NCBI GenBank assembly: GCA_016717115.1
Contig: JADKGE010000001.1
Span: 620,001-684,000, forward strand
DNA from: Actinomycetota bacterium
GTDB lineage: Bacteria > Actinomycetota > Actinomycetes > S36-B12
DNA: 64,000 bases
Direction of reading: 5' to 3'
Every line of letters starts with the position of its first letter. The stretch's first letter is position 1. Below the pieces are notes generated by a model. That model was not told the origin of the DNA and did no database searches. It saw only the letters and a list, made by a program, of their open reading frames with translations. Positions 23,968 to 31,046 of this stretch are shown in pieces. The position numbers and the translations under genes were made by a program.

Positions 23968-25404
23968 ATGGACTTCTACGGCCACATCATCGACGGGCAG
24001 GAAGTGCCGTCGATCGACGGCGCGACGATGGACGACATCGACCCCTACACGCGCAAGCCGTGGGCGACTATCGCGTGCGGGGGCAAGGACGATGCCGACC
24101 TCGCGGTGGCCGCGGCTCGCAAGGCGTTCGACGAGGGCCCGTGGCCGCGTATGGGGTTCGAGAAGCGCCAGGCGATCATCCACCGCCTCGCCGACCTCAT
24201 GGAGGAGCATGCCGACGAGCTCGCCATGGCGGACACGCGCGACATGGGCAAGCCCATCACGCAGGCGCATCACGACGTGGCGCGCAGCGTGTGGAACTTC
24301 CGCTTCTTCGCCGACCATGCGCGCCTGTCCATGGCCGACGCCTACCCGATGGACTCGGGGCACCACGCCTACTCGCGACTGGATCCTGCTGGCGTCGTCG
24401 TCGCGATCTCGCCGTGGAACTTCCCCTTGATGATGAGCAGCTGGAAGGTTGCTCCCGCGCTCGCGTGGGGCAACACCGTCGTCCTGAAGCCCGCCGAGGA
24501 CACGCCCGTGTCGGCAACGATCCTCGCCCGCCTGGCCCTTGAGGCGGGGATCCCTCCGGGTGTGCTCAACGTCGTGCACGGCTACGGGCCCAACTCCGCG
24601 GGAGCGGCGCTGACAACCAACCCCGGCGTCGATCGCATCACGTTCACGGGTGAGTCCGGCACGGGGAAGATCATCAGCAAGTGCGCGGCGGAGAACCTCG
24701 TGCCGGTCAGCCTCGAACTCGGTGGCAAGGGGGCGAACATCGTCTTCGACGATGCCGACCTCGACAACGCGGTGTACTGGGCCGTGCAGGCCATCTTCCG
24801 CAACGCCGGGCAGGTCTGCCTCGCCGGCAGCCGCCTCTACGTGCAGAGCGGCATCTACGACGAGTTCATGAAGCGCTACAAGGTGGCTGCCGAGGCGCTG
24901 GTCAAGGGCGACCCGAAGGATCCGTCCACCGAGTTCCCGATGGCGATGGCCAGCGAGGAGCACTTCCTGAAGGTCACGAGCTTCCTGGACGAGAAGTCAC
25001 GGTCCGGCGGCAGCATCCTGACCGGCGGCCAGGGGGAGGGCTGGAGCGTGAACCCGACGATCATCGTCGACGCCCCATCGACGGCGCGCGTGGTGCTCGA
25101 GGAGATCTTCGGGCCCGTCGTCGTGGCCACGAAGTTCGACACCGAGGACGAGGCCGTCTTCGCGGCGAACAACACGCGGTACGGCCTCAACGCCATGGTG
25201 TTCACGGAGAACCTGCACACCGCGCACCGCGTCTCGGCCAAGCTCAGGGCCGGCACCGTGTGGGTCAACTGCTTCTTCATCCGCGACCTGCGCTCCCCCT
25301 TCGGCGGAGTGGGCGACTCGGGCGTCGGACGCGAGGGCGGCAACTTCAGCCGCGAGTTCTTCACCGAGCCCAAGGCCGTCGTGATGCAGATCGACAACGG
25401 CTGA
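23968..25404 (+). CDS. xylG: 2-hydroxymuconic semialdehyde dehydrogenase (ALDH family)
   Basis: A 478-aa aldehyde dehydrogenase with all catalytic residues: N151 (SPWNF), K174, E250 in LELGGKGAN and nucleophile C284 in NAGQVCLAGSRLY. Placement at the end of the meta-cleavage operon, with a good RBS (AAAGGGA) after a 26-base gap, supports conversion of 2-hydroxymuconic semialdehyde to 4-oxalocrotonate. The sequence alone is also compatible with betaine-aldehyde-type ALDHs. The tautomerase (XylH) that would normally link it to XylI is not seen in the window. Confidence 0.9.
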   Translation: MDFYGHIIDGQEVPSIDGATMDDIDPYTRKPWATIACGGKDDADLAVAAARKAFDEGPWPRMGFEKRQAIIHRLADLMEEHADELAMADTRDMGKPITQAHHDVARSVWNFRFFADHARLSMADAYPMDSGHHAYSRLDPAGVVVAISPWNFPLMMSSWKVAPALAWGNTVVLKPAEDTPVSATILARLALEAGIPPGVLNVVHGYGPNSAGAALTTNPGVDRITFTGESGTGKIISKCAAENLVPVSLELGGKGANIVFDDADLDNAVYWAVQAIFRNAGQVCLAGSRLYVQSGIYDEFMKRYKVAAEALVKGDPKDPSTEFPMAMASEEHFLKVTSFLDEKSRSGGSILTGGQGEGWSVNPTIIVDAPSTARVVLEEIFGPVVVATKFDTEDEAVFAANNTRYGLNAMVFTENLHTAHRVSAKLRAGTVWVNCFFIRDLRSPFGGVGDSGVGREGGNFSREFFTEPKAVVMQIDNG

Positions 25405-25448
25405 CGAGACGGCCCCGACATCGCTTGGTGACACTCCTGCGACACGCC

Positions 25449-25460
25449 GCAAGCGCTTGC
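25449..25460. promoter_or_regulatory. 12-bp palindrome GCAAGC-GCTTGC
   Basis: A perfect palindrome with a central CG, the form of LacI-family operators. A second near-copy (GCAAGCGCTTG, 26213-26223) lies inside the following gene. No LacI gene is in the window, so the regulator would act in trans; the second copy may be coincidental coding sequence. Confidence 0.3.
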
Positions 25461-25599
25461 ATCTGACGAGATTCATGTCACACCCGAATCCCCGCACAAG
25501 CGCGCAAGCGGAGTGGCGCACATCACACGGCTAAGCGCGTCAAACGGACATTACGGGCGCGTCGGGTGCTCGGAGCTGCACGCGTCGAGTAGAGAAATG

Positions 25600-25684
25600 T
25601 CGTTGCTATTCCTACACTTTTCTCTGGGTGACGGCCTGATAGCGTCACTCGGCAACGATTGCGATGCCCCGGCCAAGCGCCGGG
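25600..25684 (+). ncRNA. Candidate structured 5' leader RNA
   Basis: TCGTTGC (25600-25606) pairs with GCAACGA (25652-25658) and encloses an 8-bp hairpin, GGGTGACG (25626-25633) with CGTCACTC (25643-25650). Directly after comes CCCGGC (25668-25673) paired to GCCGGG (25679-25684) around CAAGC. The elements lie 160-240 bases before a secreted lysozyme-like gene, where actinobacteria often carry riboswitch-controlled leaders. I do not recognise a known class. Confidence 0.35.
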
Positions 25685-25842
25685 ATCCGCGTGACCACGA
25701 GATGCCAGGACGTGAGATCCGTCCGAGGCAGGCACGCGGCTGGAGAGCCAGGCGAGACGGATCGAGTTCTCGCTGTGGCATGGACCTGCATCGTGACCAT
25801 GCACCGACCGCGCAGCGGATCGGTGCCGGACGAAGAGGTTGC

Positions 25843-26520
25843 ATGGCCAGCAAGAGGATTGTCCGTGGAGTGAAGTGCGCGAGTGCCGTCGCCGCCGGAG
25901 TGCTGCTGTCGGCGTCCGTCGGATCAGCATCCGCCGCGCCCGGTCCCTCCACCTCCGATGTCGCAGAAGTCGTGGCACAGCACGGTGCGACAACCGCGAT
26001 GGCTCCGATGTCGTCGAGGAAGACGGTGTCAACGTCGAGCGTGAGCTCCGTGACACCCGCTCGACCCTCGCGTGCCTCGGCCGTGCGAAGCGCACGTGTG
26101 GCGGCGATGGCGAAGTACACCGCGTTCACCCTGAAGTCCGCCGACACCCGCGACATGCGGGGCGTTGAGCGGAGCCTGTACCGAGGCAAGTACTACCGCC
26201 CGGCGGTTGAGAGCAAGCGCTTGTGCATCGTCAATCGCGAGAGCGAGGGCCACTACGACGTGGTGAACCCGAGCGGCGCCTACCGCGGGGCCTACCAGGT
26301 CTCCGCACAGCTGGCTCGCGGTGCGACGTGGATGATGCTCAAGGAGCACAAGGTCCTGATGGGTGAGGCGACCGCCAAGAAGGTGCTCGCGAACCTGCGC
26401 CGCACGCCCATGAACCGTTGGCCGCGCTACTGGCAGGACGCCGCGTTCAGCACCGTCGTCAACTGGGATCACACGGGCTCCGGGCTCGCGCACTGGGCCG
26501 GCGGACGCTGGCACTGCTAG
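25843..26520 (+). CDS. Secreted lysozyme-like (transglycosylase-fold) protein
   Basis: A 225-aa exported protein. A signal peptide covers residues 1-32 (basic start, hydrophobic ASAVAAGVLLSASVGS, then ASAA-PG cleavage region), followed by a Ser/Thr/Arg-rich linker to about 90. The C-terminal domain holds CIVNRESEGHYDVVNPSGAY, with E133 as probable catalytic acid, then RGAYQVS and a W-rich end (HWAGGRWHC). The E-S-x-G-x(5)-NPSGAYxGAYQ layout matches lytic transglycosylase/Rpf-type cell-wall enzymes. Two Cys (about 128 and 225) may form a disulfide. RBS GAAGAGG is 5 bases before the ATG. A structured leader lies upstream. Confidence 0.78.
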   Translation: MASKRIVRGVKCASAVAAGVLLSASVGSASAAPGPSTSDVAEVVAQHGATTAMAPMSSRKTVSTSSVSSVTPARPSRASAVRSARVAAMAKYTAFTLKSADTRDMRGVERSLYRGKYYRPAVESKRLCIVNRESEGHYDVVNPSGAYRGAYQVSAQLARGATWMMLKEHKVLMGEATAKKVLANLRRTPMNRWPRYWQDAAFSTVVNWDHTGSGLAHWAGGRWHC

Positions 26521-26536
26521 CTGGATCTCCACACGG

Positions 26537-26552
26537 GGCTCGCTATCGAGCC
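26537..26552. terminator. Short hairpin between convergent genes
   Basis: GGCTCG (26537-26542) pairs with CGAGCC (26547-26552) around CTAT. It spans the lysR stop codon, 17 bases after the lysozyme-like gene. There is no T tract, so it is a weak candidate for a bidirectional terminator. Confidence 0.35.
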
Positions 26553-27475
26553 GCGTTGGCCAGCCGCTTGCGGCACTCCGACTTCGCGATCCTGACGAAC
26601 TTCCCTGCGGCAGGAAGCGCGGTCGAGCCGTGGCGCAGAGCGATGAGGATGGTGCGGGGGTCGAGCGGCGGATCGAGCCGCTTCACCACGATGCCCGGAT
26701 CGGCCGTGTCCACTGCCAGCAGTGGCATCACGGCTGGCCCCATGCCGGCGCGCACCATGCCCTGCATCGCCCCGTTGTCGTTGGAGCGGAAGACATACCG
26801 GGGCCGGACGCCGCACGCGCGCAGGCCCTCGTCGATCGCCGTCTGGCAGTCACACGCGTGCTGTCCGACCATGGGAACGTCGATGAATGATCTGGTGGGG
26901 AACGTCCGCCCGCTGTGCTCACGTGCCTCGTCGCCGTCCGCGGCCAGGACAGCGACGAATGGGTCGATGCCCAGTTCGATGATCTCCAGGCGGCTGTCCT
27001 CGTACGGACCGGTGAGGAACGTGACGTCGATGGCACCCGCCAGCAGGTCGGTGATGAGGCTGTCGTTGTCGGCGTGCTCGATGAGGTGGATGGAGATGTT
27101 GGGCGCCGCCGTCCGCATCTCTCGCACGAGGTCGGGGAGCAGCTGAACGCTGACGCTCTGGTAGGTGCCGATGATGAGGCGGCCGGCCGTCCCGGTGGCC
27201 AGGTCGGACAACTCGCGCTCCGCGACCGTCAGACGATCGACCATCGCATCGGCGTGCGTGAGCAGGAGCCGCCCGGCGGGGGTCAAGGTGACGGGCTTGG
27301 GGCCTCCCGGTCGATCGAACAGGGACTGGCCGACCGCCTTCTCCAGGCCGGCTATCTGCTGGCTGATCGCGGCCTGCGAGAAACCGAGAACGTCCGCGGC
27401 ACCGACGAACGAGCCCTCCTCGGCCACGGCTCGTAGTGCCTTGAGGTGCCTGAACTCCACGTCGTCGAATGACAT
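26543..27475 (-). CDS. LysR-family transcriptional regulator
   Basis: A 310-aa LTTR with an N-terminal winged helix at about 1-65 (LKALRAVAEEGSFVGAADVLGFSQAAISQQIAGLEKAVG spans the recognition helix) and a periplasmic-binding-type effector domain (IGTYQSVSVQLLPDLV, LITDLLAGAIDVTFL). I chose the ATG at 27475, because a TAGACT -10 (27483-27488, minus strand) lies 7 bases upstream with no RBS, indicating leaderless translation; an ATG at 27481 sits too close to the -10. It is divergent from the 85-aa gene at 27552. Target and inducer unknown. Confidence 0.92.
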   Translation of the reverse strand: MSFDDVEFRHLKALRAVAEEGSFVGAADVLGFSQAAISQQIAGLEKAVGQSLFDRPGGPKPVTLTPAGRLLLTHADAMVDRLTVAERELSDLATGTAGRLIIGTYQSVSVQLLPDLVREMRTAAPNISIHLIEHADNDSLITDLLAGAIDVTFLTGPYEDSRLEIIELGIDPFVAVLAADGDEAREHSGRTFPTRSFIDVPMVGQHACDCQTAIDEGLRACGVRPRYVFRSNDNGAMQGMVRAGMGPAVMPLLAVDTADPGIVVKRLDPPLDPRTILIALRHGSTALPAAGKFVRIAKSECRKRLANAAR

Positions 27476-27539
27476 GAGCATCAGTCTAGATGATCGACAC
27501 GATCACATTCCATCGCTTTTCTTTATGTTAACGAGTGTC

Positions 27540-27545
27540 TATTCT
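27540..27545 (+). promoter_or_regulatory. -10 element of leaderless promoter
   Basis: TATTCT ends 6 bases before the ATG at 27552, so transcription should start at the start codon itself. It shares the 76-bp gap with the divergent lysR promoter (TAGACT at 27483-27488). Confidence 0.5.
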
Positions 27546-27551
27546 TGAAGC

Positions 27552-27809
27552 ATGAACACGACACTCGACTCGCTGAACACGCTGGGCAATGCCATTGAGA
27601 GCAACGGCATCACTGCCGACCCCGTCACCTTGAACCTGCTCGCCGACGATGCCCGCGGCCTCGGCGTCAAGGAGGTGCTCATCGACATCATGGTTGATGA
27701 TTCCGCACCCTCGGTGGCCCGGGTTCGGGCGTTCGCGCGGGTCTCCTCAACCGTCGCGGCGAGCCGCGACACCACCACGCCGCACTACCAGCTCGCACTC
27801 GCCTGCTGA
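27552..27809 (+). CDS. Hypothetical protein, 85 aa
   Basis: A small soluble acidic protein of which I recognise no family. The sequence predicts an N-terminal helix, a central VKEVLIDIMVDDSAP strand-turn and a C-terminal helix, ending in Cys. It lacks an N-terminal proline after Met, so it is not the missing 4-oxalocrotonate tautomerase. It has its own apparently leaderless promoter, diverges from lysR, and is closed by a strong terminator, so it is a one-gene unit that LysR might control. Confidence 0.65.
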   Translation: MNTTLDSLNTLGNAIESNGITADPVTLNLLADDARGLGVKEVLIDIMVDDSAPSVARVRAFARVSSTVAASRDTTTPHYQLALAC

Positions 27810-27840
27810 GACGCAGGAGGGCTGCGGCCACGAACATCGA

Positions 27841-27871
27841 GAAGGGCCGGGATCAGCGATCCCGGCCCTTC
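27841..27871 (+). terminator. Rho-independent terminator, 14-bp perfect stem
   Basis: GAAGGGCCGGGATC pairs with 27858-27871 around an AGC loop and runs into TTCGTTG. It closes the 85-aa gene; the convergent membrane-protein gene ends 17 bases beyond it. Confidence 0.9.
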
Positions 27872-27887
27872 TTCGTTGAGTCGGGCC

Positions 27888-28337
27888 CTATGCCGCGGGG
27901 GCGGGGGACCCTCGTCGGCTGGCGAGATTGAGGAGTGCGACCCCGATGAGGATGAACACGATGCCGATGCCGATGGCCATGAACGCCACACCGAAGGCAA
28001 CGACGGACGTGAACAAAGATGCGCGCAGGAACGAGCCGTTCATCGCTGTCGCGCGCAGCGGATCCTCGCGGTCGAGCTCCGCGTAGGTCTTGCCACCCGT
28101 TGCCTCGAGGGCATGGTGGGCGATGATGTCGGCCTGGCAGTAAGCGGCGAATGGACCGTTGACAGCCTGGCCCGCAAGGCAGTTCGCATCGTCCGCCACC
28201 GTGATGCGCTCTTCGGCCAGCGTGCTGCTGACCGTTGCGTACGTGACTGCCCCGGCGATGACCATGATCGCGCCGATCACCATGACCACGATGCTGACCC
28301 ACTTGGCCGTTCCGTGCGAGTTCGATTCACCTGACAT
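27888..28337 (-). CDS. Two-helix membrane protein of the misnamed 'LigA' group
   Basis: A 149-aa protein with a transmembrane helix at about 12-35, an extracytoplasmic stretch (ERITVADDANCLAGQ, VNGPFAAYCQADII, TYAELDREDPLR) with a pair of Cys at about 52 and 66, and a second long helix at about 108-138. I recognise this pattern from actinobacterial proteins labelled 'aromatic ring-opening dioxygenase LigA'. Nothing in the sequence resembles a dioxygenase (no metal site, two helices), so that label should not be transferred despite the catechol pathway nearby. RBS AGGAGG is 7 bases before the ATG. Confidence 0.75.
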   Translation of the reverse strand: MSGESNSHGTAKWVSIVVMVIGAIMVIAGAVTYATVSSTLAEERITVADDANCLAGQAVNGPFAAYCQADIIAHHALEATGGKTYAELDREDPLRATAMNGSFLRASLFTSVVAFGVAFMAIGIGIVFILIGVALLNLASRRGSPAPAA

Positions 28338-28439
28338 TGAGCGTCCTCCTCGAAAAGACAACCACCGGCTGCTTACGACACTCTCGTGCCTCAAGGCGCA
28401 AATGGGAAGCACCCTCGCGAATGGGGCGCTGGCGTGTCG

Positions 28440-29135
28440 TCATGCTCTGGCCGGGCCGAGGCCGTAGCCCACCCCGCGCACCGTGCGCACGTACTGCGGC
28501 TCCGTGGCGGAGTCGCCGAGCTTGCTGCGCAGGTGCCCGACGTGCACGTCGACGACATGCTCGTCGCCGAACCAGTCCGGCCCCCATACCTGGTCGATGA
28601 GCTCACGACGGGACAGGGCGGCCCGGGGCCGGGCGAGCATGGCCGCGAGGAGGTCGAACTCCGTTCGCGTCAGCGGGATGAGCTCGCCGTCGAGCGTGAC
28701 GTCACGGGATTCGAGGTCGATCGTGAGGCGGCCGAGCACGATGGCCTCCGCTTCGGGGAGGGTCTGTCGCGGACGCCGGAGCATGGCGTGGATGCGAGCG
28801 ACCAGCTCACGCGGCGAGAACGGTTTGGTCACGTAGTCGTCTGCGCCTGCCGTCAGGCCGGCGACCTTGTCCGCCTCGTCATCGCGAGCGGTCAGAATGA
28901 TCACGTAGGCGTCACTGAACTCCCGTACCCGGGCGCAGACCTCAAGCCCTGACAAGCCGGGAAGCACCAGGTCGACCATGATGAGGTCGGGGCGCTCCGC
29001 ACGCGCGATCTCGACGGCGGAGAGGCCGTCGTAGGCGGGCAGGACGGTGAAGCCCTCGCGTTCCAGATAGCTCGTGATGACCCCGACGAGCGGTTTCTCG
29101 TCGTCGACGACGAGGATGCGGGCCGTCGGCGTCAT
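28440..29135 (-). CDS. OmpR-family response regulator without adjacent kinase
   Basis: A 231-aa two-domain regulator. The receiver domain (1-120) has the acidic pair D11-D12, phosphoacceptor D55 in IMVDLVLPG, T of LTARD and the Lys of VTKPFSP. The OmpR winged helix (about 130-228) ends VRTVRGVGYGLGP. There is no histidine kinase gene on either side, so its partner is encoded elsewhere. It is divergent from an NlpC/P60 hydrolase gene, and the gap contains an 11-bp-phased direct repeat typical of OmpR/PhoB-type binding. Regulation of cell-wall hydrolysis is therefore a reasonable inference. Confidence 0.93.
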   Translation of the reverse strand: MTPTARILVVDDEKPLVGVITSYLEREGFTVLPAYDGLSAVEIARAERPDLIMVDLVLPGLSGLEVCARVREFSDAYVIILTARDDEADKVAGLTAGADDYVTKPFSPRELVARIHAMLRRPRQTLPEAEAIVLGRLTIDLESRDVTLDGELIPLTRTEFDLLAAMLARPRAALSRRELIDQVWGPDWFGDEHVVDVHVGHLRSKLGDSATEPQYVRTVRGVGYGLGPARA

Positions 29136-29162
29136 GGCCCCATTGTGGCGGGAATCACGCCT

Positions 29163-29181
29163 ATCTTCATCAAATCTTCAT
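29163..29181. promoter_or_regulatory. 11-bp-phased direct repeat, PHO-box-like
   Basis: ATCTTCAT-CAA-ATCTTCAT: the 8-base unit repeats with an 11-bp period, i.e. TCTTCAT separated by 4 bases, the architecture of PhoB/OmpR-family boxes. It lies 27 bases from the response regulator start and 45 from the NlpC/P60 start, so one site could control both divergent genes. Confidence 0.45.
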
Positions 29182-29226
29182 GGTTCCTGGCAAGGAGCGG
29201 GGGTCCCGACTGGGCATGGTGGATAA

Positions 29227-30417
29227 ATGCGACTGAAGAGGACGGCCGTAGCTGGTTTTCTCGCCGGAGTCATGGTCCTCGGGGCAGGCATCTTCACCAC
29301 GGTCGCCGCCGTTCCGCGGGCGGACCTCGATCAGGTGGCCGCGCAGGTGCGCGACCTGGAGATGCAGGCCGGCGCCGCCACCGAGCGGGCCAACGAGGCG
29401 CAAGCCCGGCTCGACGGCATCCAGTCCGACCTCGGCAGCATCCGCAACAAGGCCGATCGCGAGCGCGAAGAACTGCGCGGCCTCATGACCACGATCGACG
29501 ACATCGCTCGTAACGCCTACGCCAGCGGCGGCATGGACCCGACGCTCGAGGTGCTCATGGCCGAGAACCCGGCCGAGTTCCTCGCTCAAGCGGCCGTCAT
29601 GGGCCAGCTCGAGCAGTCACAGGTCGACCAGCTGCGCCAGGCGCAGACCGCTCGCCTGCGGCTCGCCCAGACCGAGGCCGAGATCTCCGACCGCGAGCAG
29701 TCTGCTCAGGCCGCCCGCGACGAGAAGGCCGCCGCCGAGGCCGAAGCGGCCGGCCAGCTCGATGCCGCCAAGCAGGTCCTTGCGGGCCTGCAGGAGGATG
29801 AGCGCCGTCGTCTCGAGCAACTTGCCCAGGAGCGGCGCCAGCAGCAGATCGCCGAGGCGGCTGCCGCAGCGACAGCTGCTCGCCAGGCCGCGGCGAACGA
29901 CAGCTCGAACAACGGCGCCAACGCGAACAACGACGCCAACGCAAACAACGACGCGAGCGTTGACAGTGGCGCGACGGACAGCGGCGACACCGGCGGCAGT
30001 GATAGCCAGGATTCCGGCGCCAGTGCCGCGGGGGGCGGATACAACGGCGGTACCCGAGCAGCTGTCGCCGTCCAGTACGCCCTTGCTCAGGTGGGCAAGA
30101 GCTACGTGGCCGCGGCGGACGGTCCCAGCTCGTTCGACTGCTCCGGGCTGACGATGGCTGCCTGGCGACAGGCGGGCGTCTCCCTCGCGCACCTGAGCTA
30201 CAGCCAGTTCGACCAGGTGCGCCGCATCTCCACGGACGAGCTGCAGCCCGGTGACCTCGTGTTCTACTTCGGCAGTGGAGCCCACCACGTCGGCATGTAC
30301 GTGGGTGGCGGGAAGATGGTCAGCGCCTCCAACCCGAGTGACGGCGTCGAGATCATCGACTTCCTCGGCCCCTGGTACGGCGAGCGCTTCAGCGGCGCCG
30401 GTCGGGTCGTCGGCTAG
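29227..30417 (+). CDS. NlpC/P60 (C40) cell-wall hydrolase with coiled coil, RipA-like
   Basis: A 396-aa exported peptidoglycan hydrolase. A signal peptide covers about 1-32. A long coiled coil (about 35-215, rich in A, E, R and Q) follows, then an Asn/Asp/Ser/Gly low-complexity linker (about 220-270) and the C-terminal NlpC/P60 domain from about 275. Catalytic Cys is C305 (FDCSGL) and His is H354 (HHVGMYVG). This is the arrangement of RipA/CwlO endopeptidases, which cut stem peptides and whose coiled coil restrains activity until partner binding (FtsEX in related systems). It is divergent from the OmpR-type regulator. A large palindrome follows the stop. Confidence 0.94.
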   Translation: MRLKRTAVAGFLAGVMVLGAGIFTTVAAVPRADLDQVAAQVRDLEMQAGAATERANEAQARLDGIQSDLGSIRNKADREREELRGLMTTIDDIARNAYASGGMDPTLEVLMAENPAEFLAQAAVMGQLEQSQVDQLRQAQTARLRLAQTEAEISDREQSAQAARDEKAAAEAEAAGQLDAAKQVLAGLQEDERRRLEQLAQERRQQQIAEAAAAATAARQAAANDSSNNGANANNDANANNDASVDSGATDSGDTGGSDSQDSGASAAGGGYNGGTRAAVAVQYALAQVGKSYVAAADGPSSFDCSGLTMAAWRQAGVSLAHLSYSQFDQVRRISTDELQPGDLVFYFGSGAHHVGMYVGGGKMVSASNPSDGVEIIDFLGPWYGERFSGAGRVVG

Positions 30418-30449
30418 GCCGAGCCCGTCGGGGGCAACCGCCCCTGCCC

Positions 30450-30524
30450 CACCCCGTCGAGCGGTGAGTCGTCGGGGTCAAACCGCCCCGGATTGCCCCG
30501 ACAACTCACCGCTCGACGGGGGTG
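30450..30524. repeat. Long imperfect palindrome between convergent genes
   Basis: The 28 bases at 30450-30477 pair with 30496-30524, with one mismatch and one bulged base, around an 18-base loop. The core is GTCGAGCGGTGAG. The right arm is inside the 3' end of the GNAT gene and encodes its Pro/Ser-rich tail. It probably terminates both convergent genes and may be a dispersed REP-like element. Confidence 0.7.
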
Positions 30525-30981
30525 GTGGGGGTGTGCGTGGGTTGGGGTCGGTCGGCAGGAGCATCCCCATACCCACCGACTCCGGTGCGGTCTCGGTGAA
30601 GCCGAAGCGGGCGTACAGGGGACGTCCGGGGCCGTCGGCCAGCAGGTTGACCCAGGCGCCCGGTGCCGCCTCGGCGCTGATCTCGTCCAGCAGGGCGGCC
30701 AGAACGACGGAGCCGAGCCCCCTGCGCTGATGCTCGGGCAGGACGGCCATGTCGACGATGTGGAAGTACCAGCCGCCGTCGCCGAGCACCCGCCCCATCG
30801 CGACCGCCCGCCCACTGGCCTCGAGCACGACGTGGCACGCGCGCCAGCTGCCGGGCAGCGCCTTCACGGCCTGCTCCCGGGTCTTCGGCGTGAGGCCGGA
30901 ACGCTCCCTCAGAACCAGGTAGTCCTCGACGTGGGGTGCGCCCGGCACGAGTCGGTAGCCCGAGGGCAGAGTCGCTGTCAT
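30478..30981 (-). CDS. GNAT-family N-acetyltransferase
   Basis: A 167-aa acetyltransferase. The acetyl-CoA motif A is IVDMAVLPEHQRRGLGSVVLAALLDEI (V-x-P-x-x-Q-R-R-G-x-G pattern, about 84-100), and motif B contains VNLLADGPGRPLYARFGFTE. The acceptor is unknown. The ATG at 30981 gives the family N-terminus TLPSGYRLVPG; an upstream frame lacks a ribosome site. The last 17 residues (PPPPPSSGELSG...) are encoded by one arm of a palindromic repeat, suggesting the original stop was lost when the repeat inserted. The SDR gene upstream on the same strand ends 65 bases away. Confidence 0.87.
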   Translation of the reverse strand: MTATLPSGYRLVPGAPHVEDYLVLRERSGLTPKTREQAVKALPGSWRACHVVLEASGRAVAMGRVLGDGGWYFHIVDMAVLPEHQRRGLGSVVLAALLDEISAEAAPGAWVNLLADGPGRPLYARFGFTETAPESVGMGMLLPTDPNPRTPPPPPSSGELSGQSGAV

Positions 30982-31046
30982 GGCGCCCACCCTGACATAC
31001 GGGGCCGGAACGGCGTCGTGCTCGAGCACGCTCCACCCGGGGCCGA

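Larger units (their letters stand above)
25405..25842. other. 438-bp intergenic region with structured leader
   Basis: No gene is supported here: the open frames lack consistent codon bias. It holds a 12-bp palindrome (25449-25460) and a cluster of nested inverted repeats (25600-25684), described separately. The remainder toward the ATG at 25843 also has short GGATC/GATCC arms (25682-25686, 25716-25720), suggesting a long folded 5' leader. Confidence 0.6.

Noticed and set aside
25440..25842. c-di-AMP (ydaO) riboswitch before the lysozyme-like gene
   Set aside because: Cell-wall hydrolase context suggested it, but I could not find the conserved ydaO core sequences; kept only as an unclassified structured leader.
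27552..27809. 4-oxalocrotonate tautomerase for the meta pathway
   Set aside because: The 85-aa protein starts MNTTL, with no Pro1, and lacks the tautomerase beta-hairpin sequence.
27888..28337. Aromatic ring-opening dioxygenase (LigA) near the catechol cluster
   Set aside because: Two transmembrane helices and no metal ligands; the LigA label on homologues is an annotation artefact.
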